This document shows positions 6,260-6,301 of a stretch of DNA of 6,301 bases, piece by piece. Every line of letters begins with the position of its first letter. Position 1 is the first letter of the stretch. The notes beneath the pieces are model-generated. The model saw nothing but the letters and a program-made list of their open reading frames with translations. It did not search any database and had not been told where the DNA came from. The DNA is from Flavobacteriales bacterium UBA5692 (lineage in GTDB: Bacteria > Bacteroidota > Bacteroidia > Flavobacteriales_D > Sanyastnellaceae), in NCBI GenBank assembly GCA_002420235.1, contig DIHQ01000068.1, positions 9,774 to 16,074 of the forward strand. The letters run 5' to 3'. Position numbers and translations under genes: made by a program.

Positions 6260-6301
6260 ATGAATCTGAATTGGAAAATTTTGTTTGTTCTTGTAATTGC
6301 T
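6260..6301 (+). CDS. Start of a probable exported or membrane protein, truncated by window edge
   Basis: ATG at 6260 opens a frame that stays open to the last base and reads MNLNWKILFVLVIA. A single Lys followed by an unbroken hydrophobic run is what a signal peptide or first membrane helix looks like. It starts 29 nt after the S41 stop on the same strand, preceded by an A-rich stretch (6248-6254) common before Bacteroidota start codons. Fourteen residues are too few to name a family. It could be co-transcribed with the S41 gene or use the candidate promoter at 6211-6242. Confidence 0.5.
   Translation, partial: MNLNWKILFVLVIA

Overview
This window looks like a stretch of chromosome from a Bacteroidota bacterium, most likely near the Flavobacteriales. 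The evidence is a secreted protease ending in a type A type IX secretion (T9SS) sorting domain, an S41 peptidase with the Bacteroidota-style VYGGGGI-PDVFVP tail motif, no convincing Shine-Dalgarno sites, and several TAnnTTTG elements matching the Bacteroidota -7 promoter box. Base composition is balanced and similar across the genes, so nothing suggests recent transfer. No rRNA, tRNA, CRISPR array or insertion sequence is visible.

Layout: (1) 1-629, plus strand, the C-terminal two thirds of MiaA, a tRNA-modifying enzyme cut by the left edge. (2) 634-2793, plus strand, 4 nt downstream and so probably co-transcribed, a MutS2-family ATPase that ends after its KOW-like domain and has no C-terminal Smr domain. 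(3) 2800-4497, minus strand, convergent with mutS2 and only 6 bp from it, a secreted trypsin-fold protease closely resembling Achromobacter lysyl endopeptidase, with signal peptide, propeptide, catalytic domain and T9SS tail. (4) 4498-4625, a divergent intergenic region with candidate -7 boxes in both directions and an 18-bp near-perfect palindrome. (5) 4626-6230, plus strand, a periplasmic S41 (CtpA/Prc-type) processing peptidase with PDZ domain and intact Ser/Lys dyad. (6) 6260-end, the first 14 codons of another gene that begins with a hydrophobic export-like segment and has its own candidate promoter.

The left pair (miaA-mutS2) concerns tRNA modification and, depending on which MutS2 role applies, recombination control or ribosome rescue. 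The right pair comprises two exported proteases transcribed divergently from one short control region. I see no clearly undescribed multi-gene system. The points most worth a second look are the Smr-less MutS2, the lysyl-endopeptidase homologue that keeps the triad, disulfides and lysine-pocket Asp but lacks the Trp/His pair of the model enzyme, and the palindrome between the two protease genes.
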